This document shows, piece after piece, positions 34,169-43,084 of a DNA stretch of 64,000 nucleotides. The stretch lies in assembly GCA_023395555.1 (NCBI GenBank), contig JAEWYQ010000038.1, forward strand, positions 56,280 to 120,279, given 5' to 3'. Source of the stretch: Bacillota bacterium (GTDB taxonomy: Bacteria > Bacillota > Clostridia > Lachnospirales > Lachnospiraceae). Within the stretch, counting starts at the first letter, position 1. Every line of letters starts with the position of its first letter. Under the pieces are notes generated by a model. The model was not told where the DNA came from. It did no database searches and saw nothing but the letters and a program-made list of their open reading frames with translations. A program made the position numbers and the translations under genes.

Positions 34169-35636
34169 GCCGGCCGCCCCCCTTTTTATGATATCTAATC
34201 TCCGAAAACAGGATGAGAGAAATCAATGCCAGAAAAATCACTGCGATGATCCCAAAATGTTCCTGCAGCACCTCTCCCCGGTAGCCATTATAGGCCTTGG
34301 AATAAAATGTTCTGTTGTTGCCCAACTCAAAAAAATGCATAGCTTTTTTATACTCATCCTTCATCAGGTAGTTCTTGCCGATTCCCACATAGGCGGTCTC
34401 ATAGTTGGCATTTAACTTCAAGATATTCTCAAACTGGACCAGCGCCTCATCCCACCTGCCGTAATAATAGTGCTCGCTGGCAAGCAGAGCCGCCTTTCCA
34501 AAGTCCGTAGGCTGAAGAATATAGGCACATTTTAAGCTGGCATCCGTCACCACCAGATTGTCTCCCAGCCAGGCAATGCCGGAAGGATTGGCAAAAGAGC
34601 CTTTTGTCTTGCCCAGGGAGCCAAAGGCATTCAGCAGCTGTCCGTCAAAATCGTAGATGAAAATTCTTCCCCGGTATTTATCAATCACGGCATAGGTTCC
34701 GTAATCCGTCACTGCGATATCTACAAACTGGCTCTGATCGGTCATGCTCATCCCGTGGATATCTCCTATTACAGGGGTGCTGCCCTCCTCCCTCAGTACA
34801 TTTTTCCCGCCGGAATTTAAGCGGAATACCATGAATTGCGCGGAAGCGTCATAGGTCACCGCATAGACAAAGTCCTCGGTATCCACCGCCACATTGTTAA
34901 AAGCCGGGGCAAAGGTTTTCTTCATCTGCTCCTTCTGCCGGTCCGAGGATATGGATTTCCAGAAATAATCCAGGAGATTGACCGAGGGGGAATTCACCCC
35001 AAAATACCGGGAGAAGCTTCCGTCCGGGTTAATTTCCAGGATGCCCTCATAGCTGGACTGGACTACGGCATAGATACGTCCCGCACTGTCCACCGTCAAC
35101 TTGGAGGGCTTGAATTCCGACACCCCCGCCATATTGGAGGGCTTCTTAATGGTTCGCTTTAAGTAATAATCCTCACCGTCTAAAACGAGGATTCTCTCCG
35201 CACCGGTATCGGCAATGTACAGCTCCCGGGCGCTCTCCTGATAGAACACGCCTTCGGGCGCCTTTAATACAAATTGGGCGCCGGTCTCATCGATTACGAT
35301 CTTATTCTCTTCGTTCCGGATCACCTTCAGGGATTTCAGGAATTCTCCGGTACGGTCTAAAATATTCACTCTGCTTTCCAGGGTATCCACCAGAAAGATA
35401 CGCCCATCCTCACTGGTACAGACATCGTTCATTCCCTGAACCTTTACACCGCCCATATCCCCTTCGTCAATTACTTTGTCCGGCAGAAAGGCTGCCGGGC
35501 TGTCTACGGCATCTCCCCAAAAATTATAGGTATAGCCTTCCAGATCGTAGCTCTTGCCGTCCGCGGCATATACGTCCTCCGGCAGGAATATAAGAAGAAT
35601 ACATAGCAATACTGCTGCAAAATATCTCTTTTTCAT
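34158..35636 (-). CDS. NHL-repeat/TPR protein with signal peptide and C-terminal membrane anchor
   Basis: 492 residues: signal peptide (1-24, ending VYAADG), NHL-type propeller blades from about 60 to 380 (GMNDVCTSEDGRIFLVDTLE, SKLTVDSAGRIYAVVQSSYE, FANPSGIAWLGDNLVVTDAS), two TPR-like helices (about 395-455) and a C-terminal helix (HFGIIAVIFLALISLILFSE) with a basic tail. It should be an extracytoplasmic propeller held to the membrane. NHL propellers usually bind proteins or ligands. It lies 9 bases after the LplC-like permease gene and is coupled to the YIP1 gene. Confidence 0.85.
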   Translation of the reverse strand: MKKRYFAAVLLCILLIFLPEDVYAADGKSYDLEGYTYNFWGDAVDSPAAFLPDKVIDEGDMGGVKVQGMNDVCTSEDGRIFLVDTLESRVNILDRTGEFLKSLKVIRNEENKIVIDETGAQFVLKAPEGVFYQESARELYIADTGAERILVLDGEDYYLKRTIKKPSNMAGVSEFKPSKLTVDSAGRIYAVVQSSYEGILEINPDGSFSRYFGVNSPSVNLLDYFWKSISSDRQKEQMKKTFAPAFNNVAVDTEDFVYAVTYDASAQFMVFRLNSGGKNVLREEGSTPVIGDIHGMSMTDQSQFVDIAVTDYGTYAVIDKYRGRIFIYDFDGQLLNAFGSLGKTKGSFANPSGIAWLGDNLVVTDASLKCAYILQPTDFGKAALLASEHYYYGRWDEALVQFENILKLNANYETAYVGIGKNYLMKDEYKKAMHFFELGNNRTFYSKAYNGYRGEVLQEHFGIIAVIFLALISLILFSEIRYHKKGGGRREK

Positions 35637-35645
35637 CTGCGCCTC

Positions 35646-36536
35646 CTAACCCTTCACACCGGAAGTTGCCATGGTCTCGATCACATTGCTCTGGGACAGG
35701 ACAAATACCGTAATGGGAACTGCCAGCATGATCAAGGAAATAGCGGAGGACACGCCGGTTCTGGAAATACCGCCGCTTACCAGCTGCTGGAGCACATAAG
35801 TTACCGGCTTTAATTCCTCCGTATAGATGAACACTCCTCCCGTGGTTCCCCACATCTGCTGGAAGGAGAGAATAATCAGGGTCATCCAGGCCGGCTTACA
35901 CAGGGGCATCACTACTCTCCAGTAGGTCTTATATTCTCCCGCTCCGTCTATCTTGGCGGCCTCCAGCATCTCATCCGGAATCTGCACCATGAAGTTCTTC
36001 ATCAGATATAGTCCCAGGGTTGAGCCTACCGCCGGAAGAATTACCGCCCAATAGGTGTCAATCATTCCAAGCCTGCTCATAATCAGATAATTGGGAATTG
36101 CCGTTACCGAGGCATTAAACATCAGGGCATATACGATGATATTGCCCATCAGCCTGGAGCCCGGAAATTCATACTTCGCCAGGGGGAAAGCCGCCATGGA
36201 ACCCAGGAGCACCGTGCCGAAGGTTCCCAGGAGCGTAATCATGCCTGTGTTAAATATGTATCTGGACAGGGGCACGTTGAAGCTCTCCACAATGGTCGCC
36301 AGATCGAAGAAATTATTTAAGGTGGGGTTCTCCACGCTCATCTTCGGAGGGATTATGAATATTTCGCTCAGGGGCTTAAACGCGTTCACTACTGTAAATA
36401 CCAGCGGAAAGAGGCTGAACAGGCCAAAGAAGGCAAGCATCAGCGTAATGCCCGCATCCCCTCCGAGGCTTCTGTTTCGTCTTCGTAATTTTCTTGCTCT
36501 CAGCTTCGATACAAGAAATCTGTATAATTTTTTCAT
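35646..36536 (-). CDS. Carbohydrate ABC transporter permease (LplC/MalG type)
   Basis: 296 residues from the ATG at 36536, preceded by AGGAAAAGGG; the in-frame start at 36599 would extend into the upstream gene without need. Six membrane helices and the coupling motif LEAAKIDGAGEYKTYWRVVM are visible. It is the partner of the LplB-type permease directly upstream. Members of this branch import oligosaccharides or uronates with large lipoprotein receptors of the kind encoded upstream. Confidence 0.9.
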   Translation of the reverse strand: MKKLYRFLVSKLRARKLRRRNRSLGGDAGITLMLAFFGLFSLFPLVFTVVNAFKPLSEIFIIPPKMSVENPTLNNFFDLATIVESFNVPLSRYIFNTGMITLLGTFGTVLLGSMAAFPLAKYEFPGSRLMGNIIVYALMFNASVTAIPNYLIMSRLGMIDTYWAVILPAVGSTLGLYLMKNFMVQIPDEMLEAAKIDGAGEYKTYWRVVMPLCKPAWMTLIILSFQQMWGTTGGVFIYTEELKPVTYVLQQLVSGGISRTGVSSAISLIMLAVPITVFVLSQSNVIETMATSGVKG

Positions 36537-36556
36537 TTCCCTTTTCCTGCCTTTCT

Positions 36557-37459
36557 CTAGCCTAATTTGCGAAGCAGCTTCTGGACTACGATATTGCACA
36601 GGAGCATAATGAAAAACAATACCACCGCAATGGTGCAGGCATAGCCAAGCTCATACCGGACATTGCCGTAATCGTGCAGATGGGTCAAAATGGTATGTCC
36701 CGAATAGCTGACGGACGGGAAGCCCGCCAGATCAATGGAGATCTGGGATACGGACAGGGAGCTGGTAATCTGCATCACCGCACCGAACATCAGCTGGGGC
36801 TTCATGGAGGGCAGGGTGATGTACCATAATTCCTGCCAGCGGTTCTTAATCCCCTCCACCGCTGCCGCCTCATACCAGGAGCGGTCCACGTTCTGGAGAC
36901 CTGCGATAAAAGCCAGGAAGCTGACTCCAAGACTGAGCCAGAGCTGCACGATAATCAGGATGGGCATGACATATTTGGCCGTTTCAAACCACAGGACGCG
37001 CCCCTGGATAATTCCCAGCTTCAACAGCCAGGCGTTGGCCCAGCCATAGGTATCCGAGGAGAAAATCAATCTCCATATCATATAGGCATTGCCTGAGATG
37101 GAAGGTGCATAGAACACCAGGGTTATAATGGATCTGGGCACCGGCGGCAGCTCGTTAATCATCCATGCAATGAGAAAACACATAATGTAGCTGACAGGCC
37201 CTGTAATCAAAGCAAAAAGCATTGTATTTTTGATAGCGATCAGGAATATGTCATCCCGGACAATCAGGTTAATATAATTGATTAATCCGTTAAAACTGGG
37301 CGCTTCCACCATGTTAAAGGAAGTGAAGCTCAGCACCATGGATACGATAACCGGAATCAGGGTGAATACCATGAATACCGCCGCAAACGGGGCAATCAGC
37401 AGATACTTGTACTTATGGCGCTTCCATATCAGTGCCAGGGATTCTTTCTTTGTTTTCAA
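36557..37459 (-). CDS. ABC transporter permease (LplB/UgpA type)
   Basis: 300 residues with six predicted membrane helices (first at LLIAPFAAVFMVFTLIPVIV). The coupling motif is YEAAAVEGIKNRWQELWYIT, followed by LPSMKP. It begins 27 bases after the 972-residue binding protein and forms the first permease pair with the LplC-type gene. Confidence 0.9.
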   Translation of the reverse strand: MKTKKESLALIWKRHKYKYLLIAPFAAVFMVFTLIPVIVSMVLSFTSFNMVEAPSFNGLINYINLIVRDDIFLIAIKNTMLFALITGPVSYIMCFLIAWMINELPPVPRSIITLVFYAPSISGNAYMIWRLIFSSDTYGWANAWLLKLGIIQGRVLWFETAKYVMPILIIVQLWLSLGVSFLAFIAGLQNVDRSWYEAAAVEGIKNRWQELWYITLPSMKPQLMFGAVMQITSSLSVSQISIDLAGFPSVSYSGHTILTHLHDYGNVRYELGYACTIAVVLFFIMLLCNIVVQKLLRKLG

Positions 37460-37486
37460 GGAATAAAACCTCCATTCTTTACCGAA

Positions 37487-40405
37487 TTATTCCGCCACGG
37501 ACAGATGGAATTCCCGGCGCTTGTTGGTAAGCTCCTTATCAATGGTCTTCAGGTTCAAATACAGGGTTTCTCTTGGATTGGCCCCTTCCGCCACCACATT
37601 ATTGAAGGAGTATAATACCATTCTTGTCAGCATATAATTGCCGGGAACTGCCGGTATTCCCACCGTGTTCTCAAACTGTGCAAGTATCTCTTTCAGCTCC
37701 GAATTGCTCCAGGGCAGCTGCTTTATAACCTCCGGGTCGGCAGCGGCATAGCGGGCCGAGGTACCCATCACAGCCTCCACTGTGTTGGCATACTGGAGCT
37801 GGATCTCCGTGCTGTTCCACCATTTCACAAATTTCCAGGCCATCCCCTGCTTCTCTGAGGTGTTCAGAATAGCACTGTTCACCGTCTCAACCACATAAGA
37901 ATGATTCGCCTCATTCTCCCCGTTTCCATAGCCGGGAATGGTATGAAAGGACCATAAGCCCTTGATTTCCGGCGCAAAGACCTCAAGCTGGCAATAGACC
38001 GTATATTTTGTCACGCCTATGGGCATCTCACCGGTGCGGAAACGGGTGGGAAAATCCACCTTGGGATTAAAGCCATAGTTGGTGAAGAAATCCGTATAGG
38101 TCTTGAAGGCTTTCATGGCCGCATCCGTGCCAAGGTCACAGGCGATTCCGTAATCCATTCCGCTTCCCTTGTATAAATCCCCTCCGAACTGGTACACCAG
38201 GGAAGGATAGAAATTCGGCGCTCCCTGGGCATCGGGAAGGAAGAATTCAAAATTGCTTCTCTTGAGGGCAGGAAGAATGCCCTTCACCTCATCCCAGGTT
38301 CCCGGCACGCCGGCTCCGATACGGGAAAGAATATCATCCCTGGTAAACAGCATCATAAAGTCCGCCTGTTCCGGCATACCGTATACCCCTCCCTGATAGG
38401 AAGCAGCATCGATTACACTGGGATAATATTTATCCGCCGCCTCTTCAAAGCCCTCAAGGACGGACAGATCCGCCACTGCCCCGCGTATTGCAAAATCCTG
38501 CAGGGTTGCCTGAGCCAGACCGATTACAGCATCCGGGCTGTTCCCCGCCAAAGCGGCCCTTAAAACCACATCGACGGGAATTAACTGTAGATCCACGGAG
38601 ATGCCTGTCTCCGGAGTAAACCGTTCATCAATCATATTCTGGATGATCTGAGCCTGTTCCCTGCCGATGGATTGGACATTGGCCGCATTCCCCGCATTTA
38701 CCATCCACACCTTAATGCTGCCGGCATCCCCTTCCTGGGAACCGTCGCTAACCTGGCTGATTTTAGCAAAGAAGGTGGAGAGAAACCGTATCGTTCCGTG
38801 ATACAGGCTTTCCAAGGCATTGTTTCTTGCCCTGGGAAGCTCCGCCTCCGGGGCTGATACCATCAGGCTGTCCAGCTCCAGGGGCATCTCCGAGATATTC
38901 ACCAGCCAGGTGGCAAGAGCCGATATATTTTCCTTCAGCTGCGCCACTTCCTCTACTACTGCTTCGGGATCCTTCGCCAATCCCCCTGCTTCTACCGCCA
39001 TCTTTTCCAGAAGGCTGGTATTCTCTCCCTTCTCACCGGTTATGGCTACCAGCCTGTCAATGATATTCTTAAGACGTACTTCCTCCGCTGCTATGGTTTC
39101 CCGGAATTCCGGGATTTTAGTTCCGATCTGGTAATCGATGAATTTGTCCGGCGTCTGCCCGGTGATCTCCGTCACCCTTAAGTAGAGCCGGCTTAGGGCG
39201 GACATGCTTTCTTCCACATCATTTACGATGCCTCCAAAGTCCCCCATGACACATTCCAGGGTAATGGTGTTAGCCCCTTCCTTCAGATAGAAGAGATAGG
39301 GTATACCGTCCTCCGCTGCCAGAGTGTAATTCACCATTGCGCTGCTGTAATCAAAGTTGACGGCATTCATCTCAGAATAAGGAATTGCTCCATTTATATA
39401 CAGTCTCCGGACAGAGGTAACCCCTCTCTTAAGACTCTGTCTTCCTTTAAAAGTCAATTCATACAGACCCTCCCCAGGGACACTGATTGTCCAGGAGATG
39501 GCATTGCCCGGCTGCTTCCAATTGTCCGCACCGATGGTGTTGTATATCATTTTGTACGGATGATATGGATATAGCAAGGAATCTGAATAGTTTCTCTGAA
39601 TGTTGATGGAGGAGGAATTCTTTTCAATGGAAACCGTCTGGCCCTCCGCACGTTCCGCCTGACAGATGATGTTATCCCCTCCATAAACCGGATACTTATT
39701 CTTTAAATCATCAATTACCGCTTTATAATCAGGCGCTTTCTCCGCCTGGCCAAAGCGGATCAGGGTATAGCAGACGGGCTCCTTTACAGCCTCCAGGGTA
39801 ATGGTATTCCTGCCCTCCTCCAGATAAAACACATAGGGCTCCCCTACCCGTCTTCCATAATCCTCCACATAGACCCTTGCTTCCTTATAGACCTCCCGGG
39901 TATCGGGTCTGATTTCATTCCCGTTCTTGCCGGAGATTGCTCCATCCTCCCAGAACCGTTTCAGCACAATCTGCTCCAGACCGTCATGGCCTGCCTCACC
40001 GTTGATCAGCAGGCGCCTCTGAATATCGGAGGTGGTTCCCGGTACCGGGATATAACCCAGCTGCAGATGATAGAAGCCTGCTTCCTTTACATCAAAGGAC
40101 CAGGTAATGGAGCCTGCATCTCCCGTAACCAGACCGTCCTCCGTCTCCTCAGCCGACATCTGATCCGTGATGGTGAATTTGCTAATGTCTACCTCCAGGC
40201 TCTCCCTGGCAAGTGCTCCTGTAAAGCCATTTTTATTCAGGTATTCCTGATAGGAGGAATCATAAGCAACGGTGTTTGAAGCCGGAATTGCATCTATTCC
40301 CTTAGAAAGGTCCTTATTCCTATAAATTACCGCTCCCGCAGCGAGTATTACACAAACCGCCGCAAGTATTATCAAGGACTTTTTCGATTTCATCATAATC
40401 TCCAT
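37487..40405 (-). CDS. Extracellular solute-binding protein (family 1) with two N-terminal jelly-roll-like repeats
   Basis: 972 residues, more than twice the usual length. One N-terminal helix (SLIILAAVCVILAAGAVIY) acts as an uncleaved anchor, since no lipobox is present. Residues about 80-230 and 290-415 are two similar beta domains, each ending in a YxFYLxEGxNTITLE motif, resembling carbohydrate-binding jelly rolls. A helical linker follows, then a family 1 binding protein from about 555 (VWMVNAGNAANVQSIGREQA, MPEQADFMMLFTRDDILSR, GMAWKFVKWWNSTEIQLQYA). Three in-frame ATGs lie within five codons; the third (40393) has GGAG at the best distance. It probably presents a polymer-derived sugar to the LplB/LplC-like pair. 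The jelly rolls may hold the glycan chain (inference). Confidence 0.88.
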   Translation of the reverse strand: MEIMMKSKKSLIILAAVCVILAAGAVIYRNKDLSKGIDAIPASNTVAYDSSYQEYLNKNGFTGALARESLEVDISKFTITDQMSAEETEDGLVTGDAGSITWSFDVKEAGFYHLQLGYIPVPGTTSDIQRRLLINGEAGHDGLEQIVLKRFWEDGAISGKNGNEIRPDTREVYKEARVYVEDYGRRVGEPYVFYLEEGRNTITLEAVKEPVCYTLIRFGQAEKAPDYKAVIDDLKNKYPVYGGDNIICQAERAEGQTVSIEKNSSSINIQRNYSDSLLYPYHPYKMIYNTIGADNWKQPGNAISWTISVPGEGLYELTFKGRQSLKRGVTSVRRLYINGAIPYSEMNAVNFDYSSAMVNYTLAAEDGIPYLFYLKEGANTITLECVMGDFGGIVNDVEESMSALSRLYLRVTEITGQTPDKFIDYQIGTKIPEFRETIAAEEVRLKNIIDRLVAITGEKGENTSLLEKMAVEAGGLAKDPEAVVEEVAQLKENISALATWLVNISEMPLELDSLMVSAPEAELPRARNNALESLYHGTIRFLSTFFAKISQVSDGSQEGDAGSIKVWMVNAGNAANVQSIGREQAQIIQNMIDERFTPETGISVDLQLIPVDVVLRAALAGNSPDAVIGLAQATLQDFAIRGAVADLSVLEGFEEAADKYYPSVIDAASYQGGVYGMPEQADFMMLFTRDDILSRIGAGVPGTWDEVKGILPALKRSNFEFFLPDAQGAPNFYPSLVYQFGGDLYKGSGMDYGIACDLGTDAAMKAFKTYTDFFTNYGFNPKVDFPTRFRTGEMPIGVTKYTVYCQLEVFAPEIKGLWSFHTIPGYGNGENEANHSYVVETVNSAILNTSEKQGMAWKFVKWWNSTEIQLQYANTVEAVMGTSARYAAADPEVIKQLPWSNSELKEILAQFENTVGIPAVPGNYMLTRMVLYSFNNVVAEGANPRETLYLNLKTIDKELTNKRREFHLSVAE

Positions 40406-40422
40406 GCCTTCCCTTTGAAATA

Positions 40423-40610
40423 AAGAGTCCGCTTGCGGACTCTTGCGCTGCCGCGCGGTTGCCTTCAGGCAACATCTACCTTGTGCGCGGCATGTGCATC
40501 CTGCGGAGCATTTTAATCGTATAGGGCGTACTTTCCTATACGATTAAAAACCGACTGCCATAAATCTCCGTCCTCCAGCTCTTCAATCTTTGACGTTTTA
40601 TGGCAGCCGG
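40423..40610 (-). repeat. Cluster of four intergenic hairpins
   Basis: Within 190 bases: AAGAGTCCGC/GCGGACTCTT (40423-40444); nested TGCCGCGC/GCGCGGCA enclosing GTTGCC-TTCA-GGCAAC (40449-40492); the 14-bp stem TTTAATCGTATAGG/CCTATACGATTAAA (40512-40548); and CTGCCATAAA/TTTATGGCAG (40551-40610 with extra outer pairs). None has a strong U-run on the minus strand. They lie between the first binding-protein gene and the rest of the operon and probably act as 3'-end stabilisers or partial terminators that raise the amount of the binding protein over downstream products. Confidence 0.7.
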
Positions 40611-40647
40611 CACATACCTTATTCAGGATACTGGATTACCTGCTTCT

Positions 40648-42759
40648 CTATTCTGCTTTTGCAACTGTCACAGTGAGCGTTACATTGCTGCTGTTGCCTG
40701 CATAATCCGTTACTGTAATTACCACTTCATAATCACCGGGTGTTGATGTATCAAGGCTTGAAATATCCGCCGCAAGCTTGCCGGATACATCCAGTCCATC
40801 CGCATCCACAGCACTTGCAATGAAATCGCCCTTCCAGGAAATTGCCGACGCATCCTCGTCAATGCGCACTGCGCGGGGGGTCTCAACCAGGGTGATTACC
40901 GGTGCGGATTTGTTGTCAGGATTATAAATTACAACCGAGGTACTCATGCTGGCCTCATTGCCCGATTTATCAGCCATCTTAACCTTTAGTCCGTTGTCAT
41001 ACTTCCCCACCGTGTTAAAATCTGCCGCGGAGTAGTCATAGCTTGCCGCAGTGGCATCCAGCACACCGTCTATGGCGTCTGTAACGGATACATAATCAGA
41101 AAAGGCTACGCCTGCCGGATCGGTCCCTGCAGCTAATACCACGGGGTCCGTATTCTTGATTTCAGGAGCAATGTTATCCCTGATTTCATCACTGGAAAGG
41201 ATTGCCTCCATGCCGGAGGCCTTTTCCGTAAACAGACTCTTATTGGCTGCTACGGATACATCATAGGATGCATAGCCGTCCACCCCGTAGAGGGATTTAC
41301 CGAAGATATCATCCCAGATTACGCGGAAGCCCAGCAAATCAGAGTAATCATTGGGAACCGTCTGGTTTGCCACGTACTGGAAGGTGGATAACAGGTCATC
41401 GCCAAACTGTTCGCTGAAAATATCAAATCCAAAGCTGGCTGCCTGGGCGGTTGCCGCGCTGTCCTTGTAAGCGGAAAGGCTGTCAACGCTGCCTAAGGTC
41501 TTATAATATGTACTGTAGTAAACCTTTAAGAATTCTAATGCCAGCTTGGTCGTCTCTTCATCCACACCCTTTAGGATGCCCATGCTGTCACCCACGGTTA
41601 AAACCTGCCGGTAAGCCGGGTCATCCGCCGCCATATCATCCGGTCTGGGCCAGGGCACGATACCAATGGATTCCCCTCTGTCCGATGCCGCGGAAGCGGT
41701 TCCCCCGATGAGCCAGTCCGGGCAATCTGTAAATACACTTGCACCTGCCTGGAAATCAGAAGCACCCTGGCACCATTTGGGAGTATATCCGTCATCATAT
41801 AATCCGCAGTCCACCATAACGCCCGCATCCATTAACTCCTTAATAAACGAGGTTGCCTTTAGGGAAGCAGCACTGTCAGCCTGAATTCCATCCGCACCGT
41901 AGATGCCGCCGCCTGCCGCAAAAATAGCGGAAAGCCCCGCAAAACGGTGGTCGGTCTCATACGCCTGTACCATATCATACTCGGCAGAATCGGGAGCCTT
42001 TGTATTGGCATAGTAGGTCTTGATCTTGGAAATATAATCCTTGAAGGTGTTCCAGGTCCATTTGCCCTCCAGGAACAGGGTTGTAGGATAGATGGTCTTG
42101 CCGTTTTCATCCTTTAAGGAGTCCACCTTTTCGATCATAGTCGCATTGTAAATCAGGGGCCATCTGGGTACAAAAGCCTGCTTCGAGGTCAGGAAATAAT
42201 TATGGCCGTAGAGTTTGTCGTAAAGCATCCAGGAATATTCCTCATCAGCAAACATATCCGCGTAGTCATCCAAAGGCTGCAGGATATTCTGGGATAGCAC
42301 CGTATTCTCAGATCCTCCCCACAGAATTGCAATATCACATACCGGATTGTTCGCCAGTACGCTGGTAATCAGCTCACTCCGGGTATCCGTTGCGTACTGT
42401 ATGAATTCCACTTCTACATTAAGCTGATCTTTCACTGCCTGTAAGGCCGCCAGAGATGCCTGCCTGGATGCTTCCTCCATGGTATACTCCCCTGTCGTGG
42501 GATCTTTGTAATTGGGATCCAGTCCGGCCTGCCAATGTGTTCCGAAACGGATGATCTTGGGCTCGGCGGCTGCCGGCGTGTCCGTAACCGCCTCCTTATC
42601 TGCCTCCGGTGCCTTAGTGGCGGTAACCGCCTGTGTGGGGTCCACCTTTGTATCCGTTTCTTGTGTTCCCTTTTTGGCGCACGAAGTCATGGACAGCGCT
42701 GCCAATACTGAAATAGCAACGAATACGGCTGTTGATTTTTTCAACATTTTCCTAATCAT
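40648..42759 (-). CDS. Extracellular solute-binding lipoprotein with C-terminal Ig-like domains
   Basis: 703 residues. The lipoprotein signal ends LSMTSC with the lipidated Cys at 27, then a Thr/Asp/Ala linker. Residues about 65-510 form a family 1 solute-binding domain (FGTHWQAGLDPNYKDPTTGE, ILWGGSENTVLSQN, GIVPWPRPDD). From about 525 there are two Ig-like domains of the DUF5011 or bacterial-Ig kind (DPAGVAFSDYVSVTDAIDGV and STPGDYEVVITVTDYAGNSS), not normal in binding proteins; they may raise the receptor above the wall or hold glycan. It is the first gene of the long operon and likely the most strongly expressed. Confidence 0.9.
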   Translation of the reverse strand: MIRKMLKKSTAVFVAISVLAALSMTSCAKKGTQETDTKVDPTQAVTATKAPEADKEAVTDTPAAAEPKIIRFGTHWQAGLDPNYKDPTTGEYTMEEASRQASLAALQAVKDQLNVEVEFIQYATDTRSELITSVLANNPVCDIAILWGGSENTVLSQNILQPLDDYADMFADEEYSWMLYDKLYGHNYFLTSKQAFVPRWPLIYNATMIEKVDSLKDENGKTIYPTTLFLEGKWTWNTFKDYISKIKTYYANTKAPDSAEYDMVQAYETDHRFAGLSAIFAAGGGIYGADGIQADSAASLKATSFIKELMDAGVMVDCGLYDDGYTPKWCQGASDFQAGASVFTDCPDWLIGGTASAASDRGESIGIVPWPRPDDMAADDPAYRQVLTVGDSMGILKGVDEETTKLALEFLKVYYSTYYKTLGSVDSLSAYKDSAATAQAASFGFDIFSEQFGDDLLSTFQYVANQTVPNDYSDLLGFRVIWDDIFGKSLYGVDGYASYDVSVAANKSLFTEKASGMEAILSSDEIRDNIAPEIKNTDPVVLAAGTDPAGVAFSDYVSVTDAIDGVLDATAASYDYSAADFNTVGKYDNGLKVKMADKSGNEASMSTSVVIYNPDNKSAPVITLVETPRAVRIDEDASAISWKGDFIASAVDADGLDVSGKLAADISSLDTSTPGDYEVVITVTDYAGNSSNVTLTVTVAKAE

Positions 42760-42785
42760 GAAACCTTCCTCCTCCTTGATTTATA

Positions 42786-42897
42786 TGTAATCGGTTGCAC
42801 ATTTTGACGTAATTCGCCTTATACACAATGCACAACAACCCGCTTTGTGAAACCGATTTCATACAACTATAATATAATATCCTTTTTTATTTGTCAA
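42786..42897 (-). promoter_or_regulatory. Operon promoter with two LacI-family-like operators
   Basis: The minus strand has TTGACA (42892-42897), an exact 17-base spacer and TATTAT (42869-42874). The palindrome TGAAACCGATTTCA (42848-42861) covers the expected start of transcription. A related site (plus TGTAATCGGTTGCA, 42786-42799) lies about 62 bases downstream. Both share the CCGAT/ATCGG centre, so one LacI-family protein could bridge them. A catabolite (cre-like) role is less likely since the centre departs from the cre consensus. Confidence 0.75.
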
Positions 42898-43084
42898 TGA
42901 CTTTTTATTGCACCTTATCTATACCATTCGATTATTTTTGTATCAGCAATTATGGAATCATGATAAATTCACGAAATGTTCCCGGCTCCCCGCCCAAAAT
43001 AAATAACTCCTGCTATAAGTGATATAAGCAACGGAAACCGGGCAGGGAGGAACAATAGATATGCAAGAATGACAGAAAACATTT
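42898..43084. other. Intergenic region between the glycan operon and the phosphatase gene
   Basis: AT-rich near the promoter. Around 42976-43056 there are complementary GC-rich blocks (GTTCCCGGCTCCCCGCCC and GGGCAGGGAGGAAC) about 40 bases apart that could fold into a long hairpin and may end the phosphatase transcript. No gene is seen. Confidence 0.4.

Noticed and set aside
40423..40610. CRISPR array
   Set aside because: The hairpins differ in sequence and spacing and there are no direct repeats with spacers. No CRISPR array or cas gene was seen anywhere in the window.
42848..42861. Catabolite-response (cre) site reading of the palindrome
   Set aside because: The centre CCGA/TCGG departs from the cre consensus AGCGYT-type centre; a specific LacI-family operator fits better, though CcpA cannot be excluded.
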